Shown: positions 9,647 to 21,500 of the stretch, piece after piece
How positions within the stretch are numbered: the first letter of the stretch is position 1
Layout of the letters: every line of letters begins with the position of its first letter
From: Helichrysum umbraculigerum
Lineage: Eukaryota > Streptophyta > Magnoliopsida > Asterales > Asteraceae
Assembly: GCA_949592205.1 (NCBI GenBank)
Contig: CATIUR010000003.1
Location: 20,312,001 to 20,376,000, forward strand
Direction: 5' to 3'
DNA: 64,000 nt
Notes under the pieces: model-generated
What the model was told of the DNA's origin: nothing
What the model saw: only the letters and a program-made list of their open reading frames with translations
Databases searched by the model: none
Position numbers and translations under genes: made by a program

Positions 9647-12051
9647 TGTAACACCTGCTAAATTAGGATAATTAATTATGCCTAATTGCTTGTAACTAGT
9701 TGTAATTAGTATGTAATAGGACTAATTGCAGACTCTATTTATATATATATAATGTGAATTATATATATATGTGTGTATTTACGCGATTTGGATTAATCGT
9801 ACGAATTAACCGGACGGAGTCCGACACAATTATTTTGACGTTGGTGACTGAAACTTACCTAAATAATGAGAACGTATTTTATTATATAAAAATACACAGC
9901 GAACAAACATTTAATATAATATCGCGATGACATTTTAAATAATTTAGCGAATACATATTAAACACGAGTTAAGAATTTTAATACTTCGACAAATGTTTTT
10001 ATAATTAATTAATTTCAAGGTATTTCATTTAAAACATTCTCGTCACCTTTTAAAAATATAACTGCTTGATATAACGCCTAAATGACGGAGAAAACGAACA
10101 CCGCACGGGGTGCGGGGACCGGAAAATGGGAGGATAACCTCCCATTTCCCCACCTCCTCTTTCATTTTCTTCTCTATTTTCTCTCTCTCTCTTTCTTTTA
10201 CTCCCAACCACTAAACCCATTTCATCACCAAAAATCTTACAAAACCGCAAAATAAACATACTAAACGACGCCGGATCATACCACCTCTTTAGAGAAAAAC
10301 GTTCACCACTTCGCGATCTACAATCCTATCTTTCCGGAATTTCATTTCGGCAAATCGTAAGTTCCCGACAAAACCCGAAACTCTCCGTTTTTACTCATTT
10401 TTACGTTTTTATGGTTTATATATGCTTAAAATGTCCAAAAATGGGTTGGGTAAAAGATTTGGACCAAACGGAAGCTTTTCGACCGATTTTCCGGCCACCA
10501 TATTCCGATCAGACCGCTACGTCGCAGAGACGCTGGACTATCTGCGACGTAGCTCAAAACGTCGCATTATGTGGCCAACGTCGCACTTAGCGACGTCGCG
10601 GCCTACGTCGCACAAAAATCCCAACGTCGCTCTAGCGACGCAGCCTATTACGTCGCATTAACTTGCGGACGTCGCACATAGCGACGTAGACTTTTACGTC
10701 GCAAACCGAACCTACGTCGCATTGATTTGCGAAGGTCGCATCATGCGACGTACCTCCCTACGTCGCACCCTACGTCGCATACTACGTCGCATGCTACGTC
10801 GCACAAACCAGAACCTTGAAAAGTCAGATTTTACTAAGTGTCGAACTTACACAATTTCAAATACTTATGCCATACGACTTAACAAACGTCATAGAACATA
10901 CTTTCTATTACAAATACACTAAATTGCGTTATAAATGATAACGCTTTGAATCATTATTACAAACCGTCACCAACGGGCCATATTTGTTTTCAAACTACAA
11001 ACGGATTACTAAACAAACACTTGGACATAATGAGTTGTGTAAACAACTAGCCTAGGTGGTCTTGCGAGACATCTACTTACTTAACCTTATATGTTTAGGC
11101 ATTTGAAGGTTACGGGTTCGGAGAACCTACGGTTGATATTATTTACTCGCTTATTGATATAAACGTACTTGCAAGGACTCAGGTGAGTCTTACGGCCCCA
11201 CTTTTACTGTTTTATCTTATTGGGGGAGACACATGCTACTACTTTTCTTGAACACAAGTACTAAACTGTTTACTATACCAAACGGAATTGCATGAGTTGT
11301 TACTATCTACAGAAGTCTCTCCATCATATATCGTTAGTTATGGACTTAAGCGCGAACAGTAGTTAATGGATCCATTAGGGAAATGACCCTCCCCACCCGG
11401 GGCAGTAGCGCTGCCACGTACCGATTTACACGTATAAACGGGTGACAACTTATTCGTTACTGATGCTTGCTCACTTACGAGCATGTCACGGGAGCAAACA
11501 TAATATTACGGGTTAAGCTTCGATTATGAGCCTCATGGCAACGGTATAAACTTATTTATTTACATTTGCTGGATTGCGAATACTGATTTTTTTTCGATTG
11601 CTGGATTGCAATGGCTGATTTTACGCCTACGGGCACTACTAATGAAATCTCGTGTTCAAAGCCGATATTATTTACAAACCTGTGAGATTCACCAACCTTT
11701 TGGTTGACACTTTTTAGCATGTTTTCTCAGGTACCCGGATGGAGTAGGATTACTCCAGGATTTTAGCTAGAGTCGCATGATTTCAACACAACTGCATTAA
11801 CGGAGATTCTTAGCATTATCTTTTGTATATTACGATTATGTAATAGAATCTCCCGCTATATGCGTGGACTCTAGGGAAAACTACATTTTGTATACGAAAA
11901 CACTAAGTTTTCAAACATTATACCTATGGAATGTAACTAATTTGCAAACGTTGCATATAGATGTCGTTTGCTTTATCTTTGTGCTGTGATATTTGATTAG
12001 TAACACCCCAAACTATGCTTCCGCAAAACAGTGAATTTTGGGGGTGTTACA
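9647..12051 (+). repeat. 3' LTR of Gypsy-1
   Basis: 2405 bp and aligned base for base with the 5' LTR at an offset of 8279. The one difference I found is T at 12039 against C at 3760. It includes the palindrome array at 10517-10803. It ends at the second CAGAG target duplication. Confidence 0.95.
10517..10803. repeat. Palindrome array, ACGTCGCA / TGCGACGT type (3' LTR copy)
   Basis: Identical by eye to the array at 2238-2524, including the 12-bp CTACGTCGCAGA stem at its start. Reverse transcription copies both LTRs from one template, so this is not independent evidence for conservation. Confidence 0.9.
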
Positions 12052-13397
12052 CAGAGCCCCTGGTTGGGGTCGAGCTGCCAAGTCAGCTTGGAAAATTTTT
12101 ATTTCTGCTATGTTGCTGTAGTAAAAACGCATTCGAAACTTTATTTCGGAGTAAAATCAGGTGGTAAAATCTCAGTCTCAACACTTAGTGAAAAGTTGTA
12201 AACTTTCTGTTTTTAGCGTCACTTGAGGCGTCACTTAATAGTTTATAGCGACACTTGGAAAGTGTCGCATGAAATGATAAATTCTGATTTATTAGCGTCA
12301 CTTGAGGAAGTGACGCATAAGGGGCGACACTTAGGCAAGTGTAGGGTATGAGCGTCGGTGTAAGTGTCGGACAAGATGAAAAATCGGATTTAGGCGTCAC
12401 TTAGGGAAGTGACGCAATATTAGGGTTTTATGCGACACTTAGTGCGTCACTTGAGTGTCGCTACACTGTTTTTGGCACCAGTGCGTCACTTACCACTGTT
12501 CGACGAACAGCTCACGAAAACGGGTTTTCGGGTCGATTTTGGACATTTTCGGTTGTATAAAACGCTAAAACATGATGATCTAAGTATACTAAACATGAAA
12601 TATAAAAGAAAACTTCGAAATCTAAGGATTTACGGGAAATGTCGGAAACTTACGCGTGTCGGTTTTGAAATCCGAAAAGGTAGAAGTGTAGATCGTTGCG
12701 AGGTGATCGTTTTATTCCAAAGAAGCTAGGTGTTTGGACGCGTTTTTGATGTAGTTTTTGTGTGATTTATGGTGGTGGTTTGATGTTGGTGGTGTTTTTG
12801 AGAGAGAGAAAAGAGAAGAGATAGATGAGATGATGAAATGAAAATGAAATGGAAAGGTGGTGGGGGTGGGCCGGTTTTGGTGTCCCAAAAAGGGAGGGGA
12901 CTTTGTCCCACTTTGCGGTATTTTACCCGTGTTCGTTTACTCGATCGTTAACCGTTTAATTATTTTTAAATGGTAATAATTTAAACGCGCATTCTATTAT
13001 ATTTTAAATTGAGATATTTTGTAAAACAATTTTAGTTGAGTTACTAAAATTTGAACTTTGTTTCTATTTTAAATTTTACGAGATAAATGTTTATACGTTA
13101 TAAAATACTTTGTAAATATTATCGACATAATATTTAAAAATCGTTAGTGTTATTTAATAATTTCGTTTTATTAAATAATTTTGTTCACCAACAGTCGTAT
13201 ATTTTTGCCGCGTCTGTTCCAAATTGTATCGTACGTAATTATAACTAATTACGATATGTAATACTACGCGTATTTACTAGTTGGGCTTTGCTAGACTTAT
13301 CTCTAAAATGTGTTGTGAATTCACTCAAAGTAGGGAATTAGCCTAAAAATGCGTGCTAATTACGTTTATAATTATATTGAAATTGCGGGGTGTCACA
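12052..13397 (-). mobile_element. Old Ty3/Gypsy LTR, right fragment (continues from 1367)
   Basis: This continues the LTR interrupted by Gypsy-1. On the plus strand it ends GGGGTGTCACA at 13397, the position where the Gypsy-2 LTR ends GCGGGTGTTACA. It keeps the same order of landmarks as Gypsy-2: a palindrome array, a stretch with GATGATGAAATGAAAATGAAA, a 'gcggtatttta' motif, then AT-rich DNA. No polypurine tract or gag-pol follows at 13398, so 13397 is the outer boundary of the LTR. Confidence 0.7.
12214..12491. repeat. Palindrome array, GCGACACTT / GCGTCACTT type
   Basis: Mixed palindromes with two related stems. GCGACACTT and AAGTGTCGC form a 9-bp stem with a GGA loop at 12248-12268. GCGTCACTT and AAGTGACGC form another near 12295-12320. 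More single arms run to 12491. Measured from the LTR start at 13397 the array spans 906-1183 bp, the same position as the arrays in Gypsy-1 and Gypsy-2. Confidence 0.85.
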
Positions 13398-14306
13398 CAA
13401 GTGGAAAGTCCCTGATCACCTATTACATACGAAAACATACATATACATTACACACAAATTAGTCTGAACTTGACTACTACTCCTAGCAACTCTGTTAAGT
13501 TCTGTTTTTCTCCAATCCTAAACTTGGTGTTATCATCCTTAATACCAACAATTTTCTGACTAATTTATTTAAATTACTCATTAAATTAGCTACTTCTATA
13601 TCTTATTGGGTTGTTTGATCATATTCTCAAAGGTCATAACATAATACACAATCACTTCAAAATCTCTACATACACAAAACCATCAAACACTCGTTATCAT
13701 ATTTACATTCTTTTTTACATAAGTTTGACACCATTAAATTGAATAATTGAAAGTCAATTTCTAATTGATGATTTGCATAACCCCACTTCTTATATTATGT
13801 CTAAAATTATATTATATTAGTTGTAATATTTAAATTATTTGTTATAAGCTTAATTCCATCATGTGCCGATCAAATGTGCACGCCATTATGATGCCTTTAT
13901 GATGACAATAACTTGATTATAACACTAAATGTTTCTATGTACAACCATCATACAAGTTCCAAAAGATAGTGTAGGAAGCACACAATGTTTGTTCTGTGTG
14001 CTGGGTCCAAAGGAAATCCTGTGAGATGGGTCTACACAGAGTTAACAGTTTGGACAACTTTCATATACATCAAATGAAAGGTGTTTCCTGATGTAGCTAT
14101 GTTACTATACATTCAACTAAGTCAAACATAAAGTTAAAGATAGAATTTAAAGGCTCGGCGATGGGATTGAAGTCTACATGCAGCTAGCTCAGAGAATGAA
14201 AATCATCACGATTGCAGATTAAGTGTGATGATATATCATCCAACACTCTGGAGCATCAACATATACATCCAAACAACATCTAAAACATAGTACTTATGTA
14301 CATTAC
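13398..14306. other. Intergenic DNA, nothing recognised
   Basis: AT-rich sequence without a convincing reading frame. A segment from about 13971 (TGTAGGAAGCACACAATG) could be the beginning of a longer LTR joined to the next feature, but I found no matching end. Confidence 0.4.
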
Positions 14307-14762
14307 TGTTGAGGATGGACATTTGTGGTGTGGTGTTCCCTCTACCAAATGTCAGCCAATACACTAACGCATGCTGCACACTTGCGACATGAACTGCACT
14401 CTACAGATTCTGTCTGCTGTACAAGTCAGAACACACAAAGAGCACGTCCTGCATTCTCCAATAGAATTCAAGATACATATAAAGAAGGTTATTGGCTGAA
14501 GATGCTACAAGGAGGATGCTAGCTCGTCTATAAATAGATGACTTGATTAAAGTTATCAAGTGTAAATTTATAGTGAGTTGAGAGAGCATAGTATTAGCAT
14601 ATGTTACTTGTAAACTGCATAGAGTGTGTTCTCCAGTATTGGTGGAGAGTGTTAATCTGTATTCAACAGTTAGCAAATTCCGCTATAGCTAACTTATAAT
14701 TCGTTGATTCATATCAATGAAAGAATTAAGTTAAAAATTACTATATTCTTACATACTCAACA
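14307..14762 (+). mobile_element. Probable solo LTR of a small Ty1/Copia element
   Basis: A 456-bp segment starts TGTTGAG and ends CTCAACA, perfect 7-bp inverted ends with the TG...CA rule. A TATA box (CTATAAATAG) is at about 14530. No primer-binding site, polypurine tract or coding sequence is next to it. The flanking 5-mers, ATTAC and ATTTA, do not match well, so the target duplication has decayed or the boundaries are off. Confidence 0.5.
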
Positions 14763-15113
14763 ATTTATTTACAATTAATCAAGAAAAGAATATATTCACC
14801 TCCCCCTGCAACTATTTTTTTTAGTTTGGACCAACAATATTCTAGCTCCTTCCAACCACATTTCTTTGAATATTTTTCTAATTTCAATTCCTTTTACAAA
14901 TTGTATGCCATGAGAAATCATTTTGTGAACAAAATAGGGCCTTAAATGATAATTTCATCATTATTCACCTTGAAGTAAAGTCATTTGGCCCGGCCTTTTA
15001 GTCCCTCATGTTCATATTTTTAAGTTGTTGCAATTTGCAAACTTGAGCCAATTCTTCTACAATTTTGCTTTATTCATACTTTTTACCGATATATTTTACA
15101 GTATATCATAACT

Positions 15114-16150
15114 CTACACCTATACTTGCTTAATAATATTCCCATTTATATATTACGGTATTATTTTTAAAGGTGTTACAACGTTCCCTCATTAATTGGG
15201 ATCATGTCCTCATAATCCATTTTTGATGTACTAACAAATGATAATCAATAATTTTTTGGGTTTTCATGTAAACTCGAATTGCCTGTGGCTTTTCAAATTG
15301 AACGTTAAATTTTTTAAAGTTATATCCTTATTTCAACTTTTAGTCTTTCAACTCAAAATCATATCCGGTTCTTCTATATGACTATATAACTCAAATTATC
15401 ATTTATCTACATTTCTTCCATTAGCGCATACACGACTTTATTAACTAAATACTTCTTTAATATGATGTGCGAAAGTATTATGATTAATATTCAGCTTTTC
15501 AAGTAGCTTTAAATGGTAATATTAATGACAACAACTAAAAAAACGCGAACTTAGATTTTCATGTTCTCTAATTCGAATGCTGCCTTTCCATAACATGAAA
15601 CTATCACTTATTCGCAACTCGTTCGAGCATCTACACTTATACATAAATAATAATATTACCATTTAAATATTACCGTATTACTTTTAAGGTGTTACAACTC
15701 CACTTATTCGGAGTGTGTCCTCATAATCTAGTCTTGATGTATTAACGGATAATACTTGATAATTATTTGGGTTCTCACGTAAAAATTACCTGCGATACTT
15801 CAATCGAACGTTAAACAAGTTCACTTTATCTCCTTATTTCAACTTTTAATCTTTTCACTTAATATCATAGCTGGCTCTTCTAAATACCTCAATTTACCAT
15901 ATATCTACATTTCTTCCATTAGCACATAGACGGCTTTAGTATATAAATACGGAGTACTTTCTTTAATAGGACTTGCGGAAAGTATTATGAATACGTTTCA
16001 ACTCTTCATGTAGCTTTAAATGGTAAATTAAATATGATAATTAAGATCTAAAAAACCTCAGACTAAAAATTTCCTTGTTCTCTAATTTGAATGATAGCTG
16101 TCCATAACATGACTCTATAACTTATTAGTAACTCTTTCGAGCCTCTAAGC
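15114..16150. repeat. Diverged 517-bp tandem duplication
   Basis: Two head-to-tail copies, 15114-15630 and 15631-16150, match over their full length with many substitutions and small indels. Shared blocks include GGTGTTACAAC, TCCTCATAAT, TATCTACATTTCTTCCATTAG and GTAGCTTTAAATGGTAA. No coding capacity is evident. The flanks at 14763-15113 and 16151-16677 hold nothing I recognise. Confidence 0.8.
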
Positions 16151-16690
16151 TTATTGGCATATAAATTTTGTCTGATCTATTATATATCCTCTTTACTAGA
16201 AACTATTATTCGGTTTTTATGGTTCGATTTACAAACCCCTAGTGGCACTTACACAGCTTTATAAATATCACACCACTTGCATAATATTTGTCCACCAAGC
16301 TGAAAACTGTATATTGTTCTTAATCTGATATGATACAGACGTCATATCATACTGAAAGTATGTACTATAGTGAATGTTATTCGAATCCCTTAAATTCATA
16401 CTCATATCATGCTAAATTTCCGGAAGGTATAGTACTTGTCAATCATTCATTAAGAAAAGTTTCTAAATTTTTTACTGAAAGGATTTAATTATGTCCGTCG
16501 TAATTACATCGTATCATTGCATACTATCTTGACATTTCTAGTAATTTAGTAGTAAAACCGTCATAATATCTCGATTACTTAAGTAAGTAACATACTCATT
16601 GCCATCATTATGCATTATTAAAGTTATCCTTATCACCTTGTCATTTTAATCATCTTACAGTATTCGGTATTTATAGGCGATCTTAAAATG

Positions 16691-16874
16691 TCCCCGTGAT
16701 GGTAGGCTGGTAGAAACCTATTGGTGAGGGACATGCAACATAAAGGTGGAGGTCATGAGTTCAATCCATGTTCCTATGTTTTATTAACTACGGGTTATAC
16801 GATTTACCTCTTTCATGTTGGTCATGTGACCGGTTGACGATGCTTGCCTCATGACTAGTAACCATTTCTTTAGA
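16691..16874 (+). mobile_element. SINE-like element
   Basis: A 184-bp segment with a tRNA-like internal promoter. A box-A-like region lies near 16698-16710 (GATGGTAGGCTGG), and a good box B, GAGTTCAATCC, is at 16757-16767. It is flanked by CGATCTTAAAATG (16678-16690) and CGGTCTTAAAATG (16875-16887), a 13-bp target duplication with one mismatch. The length and structure fit plant SINEs transcribed by RNA polymerase III. The family is unknown to me. Confidence 0.6.
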
Positions 16875-16887
16875 CGGTCTTAAAATG

Positions 16888-18539
16888 AAATTGGATATTT
16901 TAACTTCAAACTAAATTGTAAAATAATTTATTTAAAAAAAAAAAAAAAAACACTACTCCTTTTTTACTTTAATAATGTTCTTTTTAAAACATAAAAGAGA
17001 ATGATGAAGAATGGAATTGCAACCGAGAAAGAGAATGATGAGAAAGGGAATGGATGTTGAGAAACATAATCGATTCCGTTGTTTGGTATTGATAGGGAAT
17101 CGACATAGAGAAATGTACTAGAAAATCATTCTCACGTTTGGTTGTGTCATGAATGGAAATGAAATTAATTATTGAACCTTATCATAATCTAACTTTCGAA
17201 AGAGATCCCAACCCATCATACATTCAAAAAACCTGTTGCTCAAAATCAAGTTCGATGATCCTAAACGTATATATAACATTTACCAATGAAAATGGATGTT
17301 TTTTGTAGTTGTAGAATGCATCAAAATAACAGCAACGAATATGTAATCGAGCAAAAAAACCTCCACACATCAAGAGTGACACACAATCAGTAACAACAAC
17401 ACAATCACATAATAGTGTTGCTACATCAAAGTATGTATCATACTCGTAGTTATATATGCACTAATGAAAATTACAAGCAACAAACAGTAACAAAATTGCA
17501 TTCAACATAAAAAGATTTACATACACCAATCAAAAAAAGTTGAGATACCATAAATGACAATACCAATTGAAAACAAAACAATGATTTTAACTTGAATCGA
17601 GTATCACATATCCATTACAATAGCAACAGTACTCGAAATCTAGTTGAAGTCGCAAAGACGAAGCGATAGCTGAGTTTTTTTATTCATGAAATCTCCCCCA
17701 AAACGTTGAAATCAGAAAACACAGGTTGTTGGGGTTTCGATTCTTGAGATCCTTCTGAAAACTCGAAAGATGTTGGAAGATTGGGCAAAGATTACCCAAA
17801 AACTTGAAATTATTTTGAGAAAAGGGGGAAAACGGTGGCTAGGGTTTTGATTGCTTTCCAAAACCTAGGCACCCGATGAACAGCATCAGCAAGAACGATG
17901 AATCACGAAATACTCGAATTGAAGACACATTCTTTTGATTTAGTACAATCGTTGATGATTAAGCGATGAAAGCTAGCTAGGGTTCGTGGTGATAAAAGAG
18001 AACATAAAACTTTCAATTGCCAGGGAGAAAAATGAGGCTAGGGTTCGTGGGGTTTTTTAGAAATAAGGTGGAATGTGCAACTCACGTGACCTCAAATTTA
18101 TACCCATGGGTTTTTTTCAAGCCTCCTTATTATAGCTGAGAATGGCACCCGAGAATGAACTACCTTCAATTTACCATTCTTCTCTATTCTTCACCTTTTT
18201 TAATGGAATGGATAAGTGGGAAAGAGAATGATATTTTTATTCTCTGTTTCCATTCTCCGCCTCAAACAAACGAGTGAAAAGCGCTTATTCCATTTCTCTC
18301 CTTTCCATTCTATCATACCAAACACCCCCTTAGTACCAAAGAAAAAGAAAAAATTGTAGGAGCAATCACATGGTAATTGTGAGGAAAAAAATAAAATAAA
18401 AAATAAAATGATTTATTTGGAGTCCAAATCCCCAAAACGTACGGCAAAACCTGTCTAAAACAAAAAAAAAAATCAACCTTAAATCAAAACAAATAGCAGA
18501 AGTTGACTAGCGTCACCCTAGCTAGCTCTCGTATCAAAA
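16888..18539. other. Intergenic DNA with a possible non-autonomous DNA transposon
   Basis: Near 18320-18335 the minus strand reads GGGGGTGTTTGGTATGAT, which resembles PIF/Harbinger or hAT termini. Segments rich in 'gaatgga' occur at 17000-17160 and 18120-18310, in opposite sense, as expected for decayed inverted repeats. I could not define the left end or a target duplication. The last ~200 bp probably contain the promoter of the gene starting at 18540. Confidence 0.3.
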
Positions 18540-21500
18540 ATGGTGGGTGGTGGATCGGACAAACGTAAACGCGCCGATGAGGTTTCTGTTCAACATTCTA
18601 CGAATGACGACAAAAACAGTAATTTATATTATTCTTTCCATCATCTTCTTCTTTCGTTCTTTCCCTGCATTTCCTTTTTTTTCAACTTCATGTTGATTAT
18701 CACTATAAATTAGGGGTTTTTTTACTTTAATTTTCATTCAATGGCAACTTCCACAAAAAATTATCTAAATTTAAAGGCGGATGTAGCTACCAAGCTAGAC
18801 TCGCTATATTTCGTAGTAAGTGAAAAAAAATTAGGGTTATCAGTCGCATTTTGATTTTTTTTCGTTAGAACATAAAGAATGCTAGCTATGAGTGTACATA
18901 GATCTTTGTATATATTAACGGCTACATTCATCAAAAAATCACCCTGGCAAGAAGCTAGAGGTGAAAACCAAATATTACAAGAAGATAGTACAAGCTAAGA
19001 TTGGGTTACGTGACCATTCCAACCAATTAAGCTTAAATTTTGAAACCAACTAATCCAAATGAAAGAAAACAAATTGACATCATCTCCGATTGTATCGTTC
19101 CTTGCCTTCTTAACATTAAAAGGAACACCATTTGATGTCACCATAACAACCAAAGAGTGGTTTACTGGTTTGGATGACAACATCTAGACATTAATTAAAC
19201 ATGGTCGTGTGATGTGAAGTATCCGCGTAAGAGATAACATCATGTAGATTGTTAAGGATTATAAGATCTATCTCTGTCCATGCTTTAGTTATAGCCGTAT
19301 GTTCTTCTGTTTACGGTAGAAGACTTTTTAAGTTTATCTTTAACTAGAAGGTAACAAATTGATACTCCGCATCATTTAATGTGGTCTCCAAGTCCACGAC
19401 CAAGTACTTATTACCTCTTGGGTTGTAATTGATATCTTATTAGGTTTGGTAACTCTAGCCGTTCGGAACCACAAACCATTTTGACCGGCAGTCAGAATTA
19501 TTTCGAATACATCATTGAATTTATTCAAGATGTGACATGTGAGTAAAACTCAAATTAGGGAAGAATATGGTCCTTGGGTTCCATTTGTTGGAACTATGTT
19601 TCTATAGATTTGTACCCAAAAAATCAAAGGTTTTTCTATCAGAGTTGAAGAACAAGAAAGGAAGATTTTGAAATGAAAAAACATTTTTTATTGGATTACA
19701 AAATAATAGCTAGTGTGTCTCCCTCAGTTTTACATCGCGTGAGCCGGTCAACGTTGCCCATTATCAATGTTAATTGCGTCTTATAACATGGGGGAGTTGT
19801 TTTGTTTGTGTTATGTACTCTAGGTTTTTAATGTTAGTCTGCTGATTCCTAAAATAAAAAAATAAAGAAAAAAGGAAAGTGATCGACTACATATTTCCCT
19901 AACTAACAAACTTAACCAACCAACTACCTTAGCATTATATTTATTGATTGATGCTTTTAAGTTTCTATGTATGATATATATTTAGTGCGTATATCATAAG
20001 AATTGAAGCTCAGGTTGGATATTTTAATCGAATATTTTAAATGCAGGGACAAACCAAATTATTTTGTTTTTGTAGGGTCAAAAGTTACAATAAATCATTG
20101 ATACTCATAAAATAAAAACTTTCTTACGTAATTTGAAAATTCTTGAGGGTCCAACGACCCCATTATCCCCTTTGTAGATCTGACTCTAATAGTTCAAAAG
20201 TTGTTTGAGTTTATGCTCTATCGGCTGCTATATATATGCTTAAATACCTGATTAAAAGCTAGTATATAGTAATCAACTAACAACGGCTATATTGTTTGTC
20301 AAATGAGAACTTGTGCTAATTAACAGGTTAATTACAAAAACGAAAAACGACATGAACAAAATAGATGCCCTTTAGTGACCTCCGCAAGGCGCTAACATTT
20401 ATGAATTCCAAACATATAACACAGGATTGCGTAGCTTGAAAAGTTTATGTACAATTTTGGAATGATCGAGGTTGTGAAGTATATAATAAACATTGTAATT
20501 TTGTAGCATAGCTTGAGCAATGAATTCAAATACGTATACAAAAAGAGAAACATTCTTCTATATTATATCTCCATTAACTTGAATGATATGAAATATTATA
20601 AATCAAAATGCAATCACAAAGATAGTGAAACAAAATGCACGAAATTACTCAATTAGCATATAAGGTTCACAAAAACTTGTGGATGACTGGGAATCACATC
20701 TATGTTCCTTCTATTTGTGGGTTTGAAGTAAACCTGATATTTTGGCTTCGATTCCCATTTTCTAAACCCCTACTGTATATCTATAAGTTGTATATGCGTT
20801 TCGGTGAATATTTCGTGTCTTATATTGATGCTCTTCTTATACTGTTTTTGTGTTCTGTAGAGTGTTAAGGATTTGAAGCTTGAGGATTGACAACTTGTTT
20901 GCTTTTATATTGTTTATGTATTTCTGTTGTGAATAGATATTTTGCATTTGAATATGTAATCATATGCTTGATAGGGGATTAGGGGTGACAATTCTATTTG
21001 GGTAATTGGGAGGTTGATATTACTCGAACTGAACTGAATACGTAAACAGCTCGAGAATTTTATCCATAATCTGGATAGTATTATTTCTTGACTCAACCCG
21101 GGTAACCATTTTACTGTCAACCAGGTTGGTGGGTTGGTTTCGTGTCAAGGTATGCAATTTTGGCAGATTGGTTTTCGGTTGGTGGGTCAACCCATTTACT
21201 TAATATCGTATATCTCTAAATGACAAGACTTTGAAAAATTAATCTCGTTGGCTTAGCTGGTCGACCTTTATACCTAATTGACAACCCTAAAATGACCTGA
21301 AAACTTTAACGGGTTGGGATTATCTAGAGGTGGCAATTTTAGACTCTTTGGTTACTTATGGGTCAAGTTGGGTAATATTAATAAGGTGATAGGTTTTGTT
21401 GGTCACTCACTATATTTTTAGATGAGTCTAAATTGGTATATGATATAATATCCAACAACATAAAAAATAAGTTTGGTGGAAACTTGATGGGCCAACCCGA

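Larger units (their letters stand above)
1368..12051 (+). mobile_element. Gypsy-1: complete Ty3/Gypsy chromovirus-type retrotransposon
   Basis: A full-length LTR retrotransposon of 10,684 bp. Both LTRs are 2405 bp, begin TGTAACACC and end GTGTTACA. The 5-bp target duplication CAGAG is at 1363-1367 and 12052-12056. A primer-binding site, a leader ORF, an uninterrupted gag-pol and a polypurine tract lie between the LTRs in the expected order. By eye the LTRs differ at one site (C at 3760, T at 12039), so the insertion is very recent. The C-terminal chromodomain-like segment and the initiator-Met tRNA primer site suggest the Tekay/Del chromovirus lineage (inference). Everything needed for autonomous transposition appears present. 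It inserted into an older, related LTR. Confidence 0.97.

Noticed and set aside
14325..14522. 65-codon frame
   Set aside because: It lies inside a probable solo LTR and has no recognisable domain.
18995..19183. Possible extra exon in the gene A intron
   Set aside because: The frame is on the opposite strand and resembles LINE-derived sequence; nothing similar is in the gene B intron.
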